From Rhizobium sp. RM (GTDB taxonomy: Bacteria > Pseudomonadota > Alphaproteobacteria > Rhizobiales > Rhizobiaceae): a stretch of 64,000 nt of DNA. Position 1 is the first letter of the stretch. Every line of letters starts with the position of its first letter. The stretch is from assembly GCF_013390595.1 (NCBI RefSeq), contig NZ_JACAWV010000007.1, forward strand, positions 372,001 to 436,000, written 5' to 3'. A program made the position numbers and the translations under genes. Below the pieces are notes generated by a model, which did not search any database, was not told the DNA's origin, and saw nothing but the letters and a program-made list of their open reading frames with translations. Below, piece after piece: positions 41,878 to 50,418 of this stretch.

Positions 41878-44382
41878 TCAGAAGGTTTTTTTCAGTGTGA
41901 ACGTGACATTGCGAGGTGCACCAAAATTGCCGGTCGCATATGTCTCATCGAAGCTGCTGTAATATTTTTCATCGAACACGTTATTGACGTTGAGGCTGGC
42001 GGTCACACCGTTCTCGAAGTCGTACCTGGCCATCAGGCCGACTACAGCATAGGAATCCTGAACTGCAGTTCCAGTGGCTGGCCATGTCCAGGAATTGAAT
42101 ATCTTGCTCTGCCAGGAAACATTGCCGCCGACTGTAAGGCCAGTGTCTGGTATCGTGTAGGAAGTCGCGATGCGGATCATGTTCTCGGGGATGACAGTCG
42201 AAATTCTCTGACCTTCAGCATCTTCCGTTCGGCTATGCGTGAAGCCACCACCAAGCTGCCAACCGGGCAAAACCTCTCCGGATACTTCCAATTCCACACC
42301 GCGCGTAATCGCTCCGTCGATTGACTTGTATGCAAATGTCCCATCCGGCAATCTGGCGGTGACGCTGCGGTCCCTCGTCGCCAGATCATCCTGTTTTATG
42401 TAGAATCCTGCCAGAGACACATTCAAACGGTCGTCATAGAATGCACCCTTTATCCCCGCTTCGAAGTTGGAACCAGTTGTCGGATCAATAATGGCGTTGT
42501 TCTTGTCCCTGTAGGCCTGCTGTTTGAAAATGCTCGTATAGCTTCCGTACACAGACCAATGATCGTCCAGATCGTAGACGAGGCCGGCGTAAGGTATCCA
42601 TTCGCCATTTCGCTTTGAACGCTGGCTGGATTTTGCACCGGAACTGAAACTCTCGGAGTCGAATTTGTAGTCATAAAAAACCACACGGCTGCCGGCTATC
42701 AGAGATAGGTCGTCCGTCAGGCTGAACCGGCCGCTACCGTAAATCCCCGTCTGGTTGATCTTGGTGAGAGAACGGAACGAAATGTCCCCCTGATAGGACG
42801 CGATGTCGAAGTCTCCGTTCCAGTCGAAAATGCTTCCGGGGAGAGGCATGTAATCGAAGTCCTCGCCGAGCGCCTTATGCTCATCCTGGCCGATGGCACT
42901 TGTCACACCGAAACGCAGGTCATGCTCCCTCCCAAAAAACTCGACCGGTCCTTCAACATAGGCGTTGATCGCATGCTGCGTCGTAGTTGTTTCAGGAAAT
43001 CCGCCCAGCATTTGGCCGCCGGTTCCATCATCAGCAATCACTCCCCACGACGCGGATGCCAACGCTCCCCAGCGTTTCGCGCGGTAGTAGGAATATTCCG
43101 AATGGAGTTTCCAGCCGTTGTCGAATTCATGATCGAGGCGGGCAAAATGCGTACGGAAATCCTGGTAATAAGGAAGGTTGCCACCACCTGGATTGAACGA
43201 CCTGTCGTAATCGACAAGCGATCCGTCAACATGGAATAGCGGGAACCCGCCGAACTGCGTGTTGTACGACTTCCTGCGCTGGTAATCGCTGCCGAGCGTC
43301 AGCGTCGTGTCCTCGGCGATGTCTGCCTCCAACACACCGTAAAATGTGCCCTCACGCAGCTCGTAGCGGTCGAGGTAGGAGTCTCCATCCTGTAGACTGG
43401 TTACAAACCGGCCTCGCACAGTGCCCTCCGCATTCAAAGGGCCGCTTACGTCAAATTCGGAACGGTAGGTGTCCCAAGACCCTGCACTTCCCGAGACATA
43501 TCCCTTGAAAGTATCCGTTGGCAGTTTTCTAACGAGGTTGATTGTTGTCGAAGGGTCGCCCGCACCGGCCATCAAACCGGTTGCGCCACGCAACACCTCA
43601 ACCCGGTCATAAAGCACCATGTCGGAAACGCTCGGTCCCGAACCATATTGAATACGGTACCAGGTCGGGACGCCATCAATCAGCCAAGTGGGATTTGAAA
43701 ACCCGCGGGCGTAAACGTTCGTACGCTCGGAATCCATCTGATGCACCGTAATACCCGGCGTCTGATTGAGAACTTCCGCAATGGTGGTGAGATTCTGATC
43801 CTCCATTTTCTGCCGGGTAACAACAGTGACAGATTGTGGGGTTTCTCGCAGAGAAAGCGGCAAACCTGTCGCCGTCCCGGTTTGCTTTGTCGTGTACAAA
43901 CCTGTGCCTTCGGTTGTGGCGCCCTGGGCATCGACGACAATAGGTGCCAAAGCCGTTGTATCCGCTGAGCTGCCACTGCCAGCGCCTGCCGATCCAACGA
44001 CGAGCGCGGCCGTTCGCGCTCCTGACATCCGCACGGCGATGCCTGTTCCGGACAACAAGGTTCTGAGTGCCTGATCGGCGGACATCTGACCAGTCACCGC
44101 AACGGAACTTTTTCCTGCCACTGCCTCAGACGTAAAGCTGACATCCCAATCGCTGGCACGCATGAACGCCGATAGCGCAGCAGCCAGCGGCTGCGCTGGA
44201 ATATTGAAGCTCACAGTCTTGTCAGCCTGCTGCTGTGCCCGCACAGATGTGGGAACTGCAGTCCACGCTGTTGCCAGCACGGTCGACGCGATCAAAGCGT
44301 AGAAAATATGCCGGGATTGCCAGCGATCTGACACTCCTTCCGTTCTCGTAATATTGCCGCGCGCCAACATTTGCCCCGTCAT
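41878..44382 (-). CDS. TonB-dependent siderophore receptor with STN signalling domain
   Basis: An 834-residue outer-membrane receptor. After a signal sequence (cleavage near SVRAQQQ) comes an STN domain (about residues 55-105, starting VSFNIPAQPLAAALSAF) that signals to a FecR-type anti-sigma. A plug domain follows with RETPQSVTVVTRQKMEDQN, then a 22-strand barrel ending FTLKKTF with terminal Phe. This is the FpvA/FoxA/FhuE-like ferric siderophore group; the siderophore is unknown. It lies 109 bases after fecR in a sigma-receptor signalling set. Confidence 0.93.
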   Translation of the reverse strand: MTGQMLARGNITRTEGVSDRWQSRHIFYALIASTVLATAWTAVPTSVRAQQQADKTVSFNIPAQPLAAALSAFMRASDWDVSFTSEAVAGKSSVAVTGQMSADQALRTLLSGTGIAVRMSGARTAALVVGSAGAGSGSSADTTALAPIVVDAQGATTEGTGLYTTKQTGTATGLPLSLRETPQSVTVVTRQKMEDQNLTTIAEVLNQTPGITVHQMDSERTNVYARGFSNPTWLIDGVPTWYRIQYGSGPSVSDMVLYDRVEVLRGATGLMAGAGDPSTTINLVRKLPTDTFKGYVSGSAGSWDTYRSEFDVSGPLNAEGTVRGRFVTSLQDGDSYLDRYELREGTFYGVLEADIAEDTTLTLGSDYQRRKSYNTQFGGFPLFHVDGSLVDYDRSFNPGGGNLPYYQDFRTHFARLDHEFDNGWKLHSEYSYYRAKRWGALASASWGVIADDGTGGQMLGGFPETTTTQHAINAYVEGPVEFFGREHDLRFGVTSAIGQDEHKALGEDFDYMPLPGSIFDWNGDFDIASYQGDISFRSLTKINQTGIYGSGRFSLTDDLSLIAGSRVVFYDYKFDSESFSSGAKSSQRSKRNGEWIPYAGLVYDLDDHWSVYGSYTSIFKQQAYRDKNNAIIDPTTGSNFEAGIKGAFYDDRLNVSLAGFYIKQDDLATRDRSVTARLPDGTFAYKSIDGAITRGVELEVSGEVLPGWQLGGGFTHSRTEDAEGQRISTVIPENMIRIATSYTIPDTGLTVGGNVSWQSKIFNSWTWPATGTAVQDSYAVVGLMARYDFENGVTASLNVNNVFDEKYYSSFDETYATGNFGAPRNVTFTLKKTF

Positions 44383-44491
44383 TCCGAAAGTCCCTCATCA
44401 ATAAGCTCAAGGACCGGAAATTCGAGGTTCGAACCTGGCCCTGTAATGAGGACACGCGGGCGAACCAAATCTCACAAAAAAAGTTGATTTT

Positions 44492-45508
44492 TTATCGAAG
44501 GATTAAAACGCCGCCCGGAAGACGGGTCACGGTTGCGCCAACAGTGGCCGCAAGAGAGCGAATCGCGCGTTCCGGGTTATCAAGTCGATAGCGTCCGTTC
44601 ACTTTCACCGCATCAAGGTCATCGTCTGTGCGAATGATAGTGTGTCCGTAATAACGAGCAAGTTCGTGGATCACCGCCCCGAACGGTTGGTCCTCGAAGG
44701 TGATTTGCCCCTTCAGCCACGCAAAAGTCACTGAAACATCCGTGGCGTGTACTGGCGATATCCCCGTCGCACTTGCAACCACCGCCTGCCCCGGCTGGAG
44801 GTCAGCTCTTTTACCCGGGTCCGCCAGATTTCTGACCTCGACATGCCCGCGCTCCAATGCGACGGAATCCTGATTGTCATCGCGTCGGACCGAAAACGCC
44901 GTTCCTTTGACCTCGACTTCCGAGAATGCCGCCGTAACCTCGAAGGGGCGTGACACGTCGTGGACGACATCGAAATATGCCTCGCCCCGAAGTAGCCGGA
45001 CGCCCCGCCGGTTTCCTTCGAACTCTAGCGCAATAGCAGTGTCTGTATTCAGAGTGACCTTCGAGCCATCCGGAAGCAACACCTCCTCCCGCCCACCCGC
45101 AATCGTCACGTAATCCGCTTCCCACTGAACTCGAAGGCCCGGATATTGCTGAACACCAATCGCGACGACGATAGCTGCAGCCGCAGCGCCAACCCAACGT
45201 ATCCATCTCCGTTTTGGTTGACGGAACTCAACGACGTTCGCCGCTTGTGCTGCGTTGCCGAACCCTCTCGCAGCAGCGATCCTGTGCGCAACCTCATCGG
45301 TTTCAGGCAGTGCCCAGCCTGCGGCCACTTTGTCAAATGCCCGACAATGAGCGGGATTCGCGTCACGCCATTCTTCAAATCTGGATCTAAGTTCATGGCT
45401 ATCTGGCTCGCCTTGCAGCAGGAAAAACCAGCTCAGGGCGGCATCCATCAAGGGGTCCGGATGAACGTAGCCCTCTTCGCCTTCGGAATTATTCAGATCG
45501 TGTCCCAC
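44492..45508 (-). CDS. FecR-type anti-sigma / sigma regulator
   Basis: A 338-residue inner-membrane regulator. A cytoplasmic N-terminal domain (with WFFLLQGEP) is followed by one membrane helix (VGAAAAAIVVAIGV), then the periplasmic FecR domain with EEVLLPDGSKVTLNT and RGEAYFDVVHD. A C-terminal short STN-like region includes FEDQPFGAVIHELARYY. It receives the signal from the receptor's STN domain and controls the ECF sigma factor. The start codon is GTG. It lies 103 bases downstream of the sigma gene. Confidence 0.92.
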   Translation of the reverse strand: MGHDLNNSEGEEGYVHPDPLMDAALSWFFLLQGEPDSHELRSRFEEWRDANPAHCRAFDKVAAGWALPETDEVAHRIAAARGFGNAAQAANVVEFRQPKRRWIRWVGAAAAAIVVAIGVQQYPGLRVQWEADYVTIAGGREEVLLPDGSKVTLNTDTAIALEFEGNRRGVRLLRGEAYFDVVHDVSRPFEVTAAFSEVEVKGTAFSVRRDDNQDSVALERGHVEVRNLADPGKRADLQPGQAVVASATGISPVHATDVSVTFAWLKGQITFEDQPFGAVIHELARYYGHTIIRTDDDLDAVKVNGRYRLDNPERAIRSLAATVGATVTRLPGGVLILR

Positions 45509-45611
45509 TCAGTTCAGTCCCATCGGGGGTTCGGCGAAAACAGCGGCCTTATACATGAGACACTCCGCACCTTGAAATCTCACAAATCTATTTTTGTCCA
45601 ACATCAGTCGA

Positions 45612-46127
45612 TCATCCCCGGTCGATCCTGGCCAATGCTTGCATGCAATGGGCATGTGCCATTTTGAGGTCGTTGAACACGGTGTTTGGAGACACACCGA
45701 GATGCGCCGCAATTTTCGGATAGGGCCATTTTTCGACCTTGCTCAGGATCCAAACTTGCTGCGCTCGTTCTGGTAACCTGGTGATCGCTTCTTCCAGAAG
45801 CCGAAGGCGCTCGCGGTGCAAAAGTTCAGCTTCTTGGGACGGAGTGGACGACGCAATGTTCTCGACATCGCTGGCAGGGAGACCGTCTCGTTCGACTTCT
45901 GCGCGCGTCTGTCGGCTGCGCCGGTGATTGAGAGCAAGGTTGCGAGCGGTCTGAAACAGAAATGCTTCAACATGCTCGACCGTACCGCCTTCAACAGCCT
46001 TGCTGACCCGAACAAATGCTTCCTGAGTAACGTCCTCAGCAGCTTGGTGATCGCCAACGATCCGTAAGACGGACCAGAGCAACGCGCTTCGGTTGCTCAG
46101 AAATATGTCTGTGAAGCTCGCTCTCAC
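45612..46127 (-). CDS. ECF sigma factor, FecI-like
   Basis: A 171-residue sigma-70 family factor of the iron-starvation (FecI) group. Region 2 includes AAEDVTQEAFVRV and FLFQTARNLALNHRR. Region 4 has the helix-turn-helix WPYPKIAAHLGVSPNTVFNDL, with the ERAQQVWILSKVE motif common in FecI-like members. The start is GTG with GAGG seven bases upstream. Together with FecR and the STN receptor it makes a cell-surface signalling system that turns on the receptor and transport genes when the siderophore is present. Confidence 0.92.
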   Translation of the reverse strand: MRASFTDIFLSNRSALLWSVLRIVGDHQAAEDVTQEAFVRVSKAVEGGTVEHVEAFLFQTARNLALNHRRSRQTRAEVERDGLPASDVENIASSTPSQEAELLHRERLRLLEEAITRLPERAQQVWILSKVEKWPYPKIAAHLGVSPNTVFNDLKMAHAHCMQALARIDRG

Positions 46128-46695
46128 TCAGCGACCTCATTGTGCATAGCTGGGTTCCGCTACAAACGAAGAGAAATTTGAAACAGACTGTACTTCACGT
46201 CCGATGGTGTGCTTCGTTAACGCCCAATGGGAAACAATTCAATAGTTGAGTTTGCTGGTCATATTTCTGATCAACTCGCTTGGTGCGGCGAGACGCCGCT
46301 CGGTGTGGGCCAGAGACAGTTGTAACGCTGGTACGTCGGCCAAGTGGCGCGGGTTCAGATGAACTGGTGGAAGCGATGGATTGCCTTGCGGGGAACTGGC
46401 GCGCGGCATATCCATGCGCATAGCTGCCGTACGCTTGAGAAAACCAAAGCCAAATATGCGTCGTTATCGCCCGCGCACCTCCGTCTCCTTGCAAAAACGC
46501 AGCGCCATTCCGAGTCGACTTTCTCGCCATTGGCAACACGAGGTATTTTCACCTGTGGTTTTTGCTTAAAGCGCAAAGCAGATTCACAGGATGGATTTTC
46601 CTCAAACCTCTTGGTTTATAGCAAAGCTTGCCACGACCTTCAGCGCCCATGCGCGATAACTATTAATCTATAGATTTAGTATATTGGATGGGTAC
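46128..46695. other. Gene-poor stretch between the sigma factor and the sulfonate operon
   Basis: 568 bases with no gene I can support, between divergent operons, so it must hold both promoters. It contains a perfect GCGGCG-AGA-CGCCGC hairpin at 46286-46300 without a T-tract, and the palindrome AATCTATAGATT near the right end. A minus-strand frame of 60 codons at 46239-46421 is the most protein-like but lacks a clear ribosome site and known motifs; it could be a gene remnant. Confidence 0.5.
46665..46676. promoter_or_regulatory. Palindrome AATCTATAGATT upstream of the sulfonate operon
   Basis: A perfect 12-base palindrome 19 bases before the start of the binding-protein gene, in AT-rich DNA. 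The position fits an operator or a promoter element. The regulator is not identified; no regulator gene lies next to this operon. Confidence 0.45.
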
Positions 46696-47691
46696 ATGGC
46701 TCTCAAACTCTCTCGTCGCACCGCCCTTAAAATCGGCGCTGGTGCCGCTCTCGCATCGCCCTTCGGCGTCAGTTTTGCTTCGGCACAATCGTCTCAGGAC
46801 TTCCCCGCCGAACTGCGGCTGGATTGGGGCTTTTATTCGTCCCACACGCTTCTCATCAAGAACAAGGGTTGGCTGGAAGAGGCTTTCAAGGACGTCGGCA
46901 CCAAGATCACATGGGTCCAATCGCGTGGCAGCAATAACTCGCTGGAGTTCCTGAAAGTCGGCTCGACCGATTTTGCCGGGTCCGCCGCCCTTTCCGCCTT
47001 TCTGTCACGCGCCAACGGCGTGCCGCTGAAGGTCATTTATGTCGCAAGCTGGGGCGGCTCTTCGATCATACAGGTGAAGCCGGATTCTCCGTTGCAGTCG
47101 GTTGCCGATCTCAAGGGCAAGACAATCGCGGTAACAAAGGGAACAGCACCCTATTTCACACTGGTTCGCGCATTGGCAAAATCCAACCTGACGATCAACG
47201 ATCTCAAGGTCGTCAACCTGCAGCATCCTGAAGGCTTTGCGGCACTCCAGCAGGGACAGGTCGATGCCTGGGTTGGTATTGATCCACAGACGGCGCAGGC
47301 TGAAATTGCCGGCGATCGGGCAATCTTCAGCGATAAAAGCTGGCGTGAAGGCAGCGTCTTCAGCGTCTCGGAAGAATTCCTCGGTAAATATCCGAAAGCT
47401 GTCGAACGCGTACTTGGCGTTTGGGTCGAGACGCAGAAATGGATACGCGAGAACAAGGAGGAATTCATTTCCTTCGTCACACAGCAGACCGGCAGTGATC
47501 CACAGGTCACAAAACTGACGGTAGACCGCCGCGACTGGTCTGATCCGGTCCCCGGTGATGAGCTGCTGGCCTCCATCAAAACAGCGACACCATTGCTCGG
47601 TTCCGAGGTTCTTCGCCCAGGCACCAATGTCGATGACGTCCTTGGACAGCTTCTTGATCCGGCACCGGCCAAGAAAGTTCTCGGAGCATGA
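46696..47691 (+). CDS. Sulfonate/nitrate-type ABC binding protein (SsuA-like), Tat signal
   Basis: A 331-residue periplasmic binding protein of the SsuA/TauA/NrtA group. I chose the ATG at 46696 over a TTG four codons earlier. The N-terminus LSRRTALKIGAGAALASP carries a twin-arginine motif, so Tat export is likely, with cleavage near SFASAQ. The family region LRLDWGFYSSHTLLIKNKGWLEEAF and VGSTDFAGSAA is clear. With the permease, ATPase and flavin monooxygenase that follow it makes an alkanesulfonate-type uptake and desulfonation operon. Confidence 0.87.
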   Translation: MALKLSRRTALKIGAGAALASPFGVSFASAQSSQDFPAELRLDWGFYSSHTLLIKNKGWLEEAFKDVGTKITWVQSRGSNNSLEFLKVGSTDFAGSAALSAFLSRANGVPLKVIYVASWGGSSIIQVKPDSPLQSVADLKGKTIAVTKGTAPYFTLVRALAKSNLTINDLKVVNLQHPEGFAALQQGQVDAWVGIDPQTAQAEIAGDRAIFSDKSWREGSVFSVSEEFLGKYPKAVERVLGVWVETQKWIRENKEEFISFVTQQTGSDPQVTKLTVDRRDWSDPVPGDELLASIKTATPLLGSEVLRPGTNVDDVLGQLLDPAPAKKVLGA

Positions 47692-48557
47692 CATTCTCGA
47701 CCCAGGAATTCAGGGGCGAGGTAAGAAACGAAGCGACAAAAGCGCAATCGTCGGGTCCTATTTCCCGCTTTGGCAAAAAGCTGCTGTCACTCGATTTGCG
47801 TGGAGCGATCGTGCCCGTTGGCGCGCTCGTTCTGCTCGAGCTCTTTGTAAGAATGGGTTGGGTAAGCCCCTATGTGCTGCCACCCCCGTCAGATCTCTAT
47901 ACGACCTTCCTGTATCTCGCGGAGGGGCCGCTTTGGACCAACATTGCCGCCAGCGCCTTGCGTGTTTTGATCGGTTTTACCGTAGGCTCACTTCTCGCAA
48001 TCGTCGTGGGATCGGTGGTGGGACTGTGGTATTCGGCGGAACGGTATCTCGAGCCCAGCTTCCAGGCTCTGCGCGCCGTCCCTAGCCTCGCCTGGGTGCC
48101 GCTGCTGATGATCTGGTTCGGTATCGGCGAAACCTCGAAGATCGTCCTGATCGCCAAAAGCGCTTTCTTTCCTGTTTATCTCAGCCTGTTCTCCGGCATC
48201 CGCAATGTCGACCGCAAGCTCGTGGAGGTCGGGGAAATGTATCGGCAGCCTCTGCCGGTTCTCGTTTGGCGCATTCTCATTCCCGCATCGCTTCCACATC
48301 TCTTCACCGGTCTGCGTTACGGTCTGTCGCTTGCCTGGCTGAGTGTCGTGGCGGCGGAACTGCTCGCCGCCTCCGAAGGCATCGGTTACATGCTCTCGGA
48401 TGGGCGTGAGCTTTCGCGCCCGGATCTCGTATTGATCGCCATCATCTGTCTGGCCGTGCTTGGCAAGATTTCTGACAGCCTCTTCAAGCTGATCGAGGAT
48501 CGCTGCCTTTCCTGGCGCGACAGCTATTCAACGTCGATCGGAGGGCGCCCGGCATGA
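47688..48557 (+). CDS. Sulfonate-type ABC permease (SsuC-like)
   Basis: A 289-residue inner-membrane permease of the SsuC/TauC group with about six membrane segments and the EAA loop EMYRQPLPVLVWRILIPAS. The start overlaps the binding-protein stop (ATGA), and the stop overlaps the ATPase start, so the three parts are translationally coupled. The last membrane part is followed by the usual short basic tail. Confidence 0.9.
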   Translation: MTFSTQEFRGEVRNEATKAQSSGPISRFGKKLLSLDLRGAIVPVGALVLLELFVRMGWVSPYVLPPPSDLYTTFLYLAEGPLWTNIAASALRVLIGFTVGSLLAIVVGSVVGLWYSAERYLEPSFQALRAVPSLAWVPLLMIWFGIGETSKIVLIAKSAFFPVYLSLFSGIRNVDRKLVEVGEMYRQPLPVLVWRILIPASLPHLFTGLRYGLSLAWLSVVAAELLAASEGIGYMLSDGRELSRPDLVLIAIICLAVLGKISDSLFKLIEDRCLSWRDSYSTSIGGRPA

Positions 48558-49288
48558 GCCTTCTCGATATCGATGTCCGGGAAAAAGCATTCGGCAAGAC
48601 CGTCGTGCTGCACGACATAAAATTGAGCCTCGACAACGGCGAGGCTGCGGTGCTGCTGGGTCCGAGTGGCTGCGGAAAAAGCACCCTTCTGCGCATTGCT
48701 GCCGGTCTCGACAAACGCTTTTCCGGTCATGTTTCAGTCAGGACTGGTCAGGCTGGCGATAGCACTTCAGGACCTCCTGTTGCCTTCGTGTTTCAGGAGC
48801 CGCGACTGATGCCGTGGCTCACCGTGGCACAAAACATTGGTTATGCAGACGGATCGCGTTACGATCGCGCCCGTGTCGCTCGCTTGATCGATGATGTCGG
48901 TTTGACCGGCCATAGTGAAACCTTGCCAAAGGCACTGTCCGGCGGCATGGCGCAGCGCGTTGCGATCGCCCGGGCACTCTATACCGAACCGCGTATCCTG
49001 CTTCTCGACGAACCTTTCAGCGCCGTCGACGCCTTCACCCGCATGAAACTGCAGGACCTCGTGCTGAAGCTTGTGGAACAGCGGGGCATTTCCTTCCTGC
49101 TGGTGACGCATGACATCGACGAGGCGCTCTATCTCGGCGACCGGATCTACATGATGGGTGCGCGTGACGGTGGCATCCAGCATGATCTGGCCGTTGACGT
49201 CGCCCGCCCGCGCGACCGGCGCGCAGCCCGGCTGGCCGAACTCAAAAGCGACGTTCTGACAGCACTTCAGGCAGCCCACGTCATTTGA
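48554..49288 (+). CDS. Sulfonate-type ABC ATPase (SsuB-like)
   Basis: A 244-residue ATPase with Walker A GPSGCGKST, Q-loop VFQEPRLMPWLTV, signature [15 protein letters not shown] and Walker B LLLDEPFSAVDAF. The LMPW and DEPFSAVD sequences are typical of the SsuB/TauB/NrtD group. It powers the transporter made of the two preceding proteins and is followed after 53 bases by the luciferase-like monooxygenase. Confidence 0.92.
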   Translation: MSLLDIDVREKAFGKTVVLHDIKLSLDNGEAAVLLGPSGCGKSTLLRIAAGLDKRFSGHVSVRTGQAGDSTSGPPVAFVFQEPRLMPWLTVAQNIGYADGSRYDRARVARLIDDVGLTGHSETLPKALSGGMAQRVAIARALYTEPRILLLDEPFSAVDAFTRMKLQDLVLKLVEQRGISFLLVTHDIDEALYLGDRIYMMGARDGGIQHDLAVDVARPRDRRAARLAELKSDVLTALQAAHVI

Positions 49289-49341
49289 GCGGGCGGAATT
49301 TGCCCGCCAGTTTCCCTTCATTCAGCAGATTGATTTAGCAG

Positions 49342-50418
49342 ATGACACAACAGTCGGAATTTCTCTGGTATATTCCCAATCAGGTCGTTGCCGGGCATCG
49401 CGGTGAGCCTGTGAAACACGACCACAACAGTCTCGAAACTCTGACCAGCCATGCAAAGGCACTTGAAGATCATGGCTGGAAAGGTGCCTTGCTTGGCGCG
49501 GGTTGGGGCAGGCCAGACACCTTTACCGTGGCGGCTGCACTGGCGGCACGAACGAGCACCTTCGAGCCGTTGATCGCCATTCGTCCAGGTTATTGGCGAC
49601 CGGCCAATCTCGCCTCATCCATCGCCACGCTCGATCACCTCACCAATGGTCGGGTGCGGATCAACATCGTATCGGGTCAAGACAGCATCTCTGCCTATGG
49701 CGACCAGGAGGGTGATCAGGCTGAACGTTATGGCAGGACGCAGGAATTCATGCGGCTCGTCCGGCGGCTCTGGACGGAGGAAAACGTCTCGTTCAAGGGG
49801 GAGCATTACTGGGTCGACAATTCCACCGTCACCCCCCGGGTGACCCAGAAACCGGGACGGTTGACTCCGAAACTTTATTTCGGCGGCGCATCGGCCGCAG
49901 CAGAACGCGTGTCGGCCAGCGAGGCGGATATCCAGCTTTTCTGGGGTGAACCACTTGAAGGTATTGCGGCCCGGATCGACCGGCTGAAAGAGCTGAGCAA
50001 AACGCAGGATCGCAATCTGCCACCACTTGAATTCGGACTGCGGATTACAACCTTCGTGCGCGATACAACGGAGCAGGCCTGGACCGAAGCGGAAGCGAAG
50101 GTCGCCGAGATGGCGAGGGTCGGCAAGAATGACTGGGTGGATGATCGTCGCCCCCAGGCAGTTGGCCAGCAACGTCTTTTCGACCTGCAGAGCAAGGGCG
50201 ATGTGCTCGACGAAAACCTCTATACAGCACCTGGAAAATTCGGCGGTGGTGGGGCCGGCACAACGTGGCTGGTTGGTTCCCCGACCGACGTTGCGCGGTC
50301 TTTGAAGCGCTATCGCGATCTGGGCATCACGCATTTTGTGTTGTCGGATACCCCGTATCTTCGAGAAATTTCCAGACAGGGCAATCAACTCCTGCCCCTG
50401 CTGCGTGAATCCGCATGA
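49342..50418 (+). CDS. Alkanesulfonate monooxygenase-like FMNH2-dependent enzyme (SsuD-like)
   Basis: A 358-residue luciferase-like monooxygenase near SsuD, which releases sulfite from alkanesulfonates with FMNH2 and O2. Landmarks include LDHLTNGRVRINIVSGQD and YGRTQEFMRLVRRLWTEENV, both characteristic of SsuD-type enzymes. Being cotranscribed with an SsuABC-type transporter supports the role. It differs from ordinary ssu operons in having no ssuE-type FMN reductase; the next gene encodes an FAD/NAD(P) protein instead. Its stop overlaps that gene's start by four bases. Confidence 0.87.
   Translation: MTQQSEFLWYIPNQVVAGHRGEPVKHDHNSLETLTSHAKALEDHGWKGALLGAGWGRPDTFTVAAALAARTSTFEPLIAIRPGYWRPANLASSIATLDHLTNGRVRINIVSGQDSISAYGDQEGDQAERYGRTQEFMRLVRRLWTEENVSFKGEHYWVDNSTVTPRVTQKPGRLTPKLYFGGASAAAERVSASEADIQLFWGEPLEGIAARIDRLKELSKTQDRNLPPLEFGLRITTFVRDTTEQAWTEAEAKVAEMARVGKNDWVDDRRPQAVGQQRLFDLQSKGDVLDENLYTAPGKFGGGGAGTTWLVGSPTDVARSLKRYRDLGITHFVLSDTPYLREISRQGNQLLPLLRESA

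Noticed and set aside
46239-46421. A 60-codon minus-strand frame in the gene-poor stretch, with a protein-like composition.
   Set aside because: No ribosome site, no known motif and no coupling to a neighbour; kept only as a possible remnant.
48554-49288. The sulfonate-type ATPase considered as the missing motor for the siderophore permeases.
   Set aside because: Its sequence class (LMPW, DEPFSAVD) and its overlap with an SsuC-type permease assign it to the sulfonate importer, on the opposite strand.
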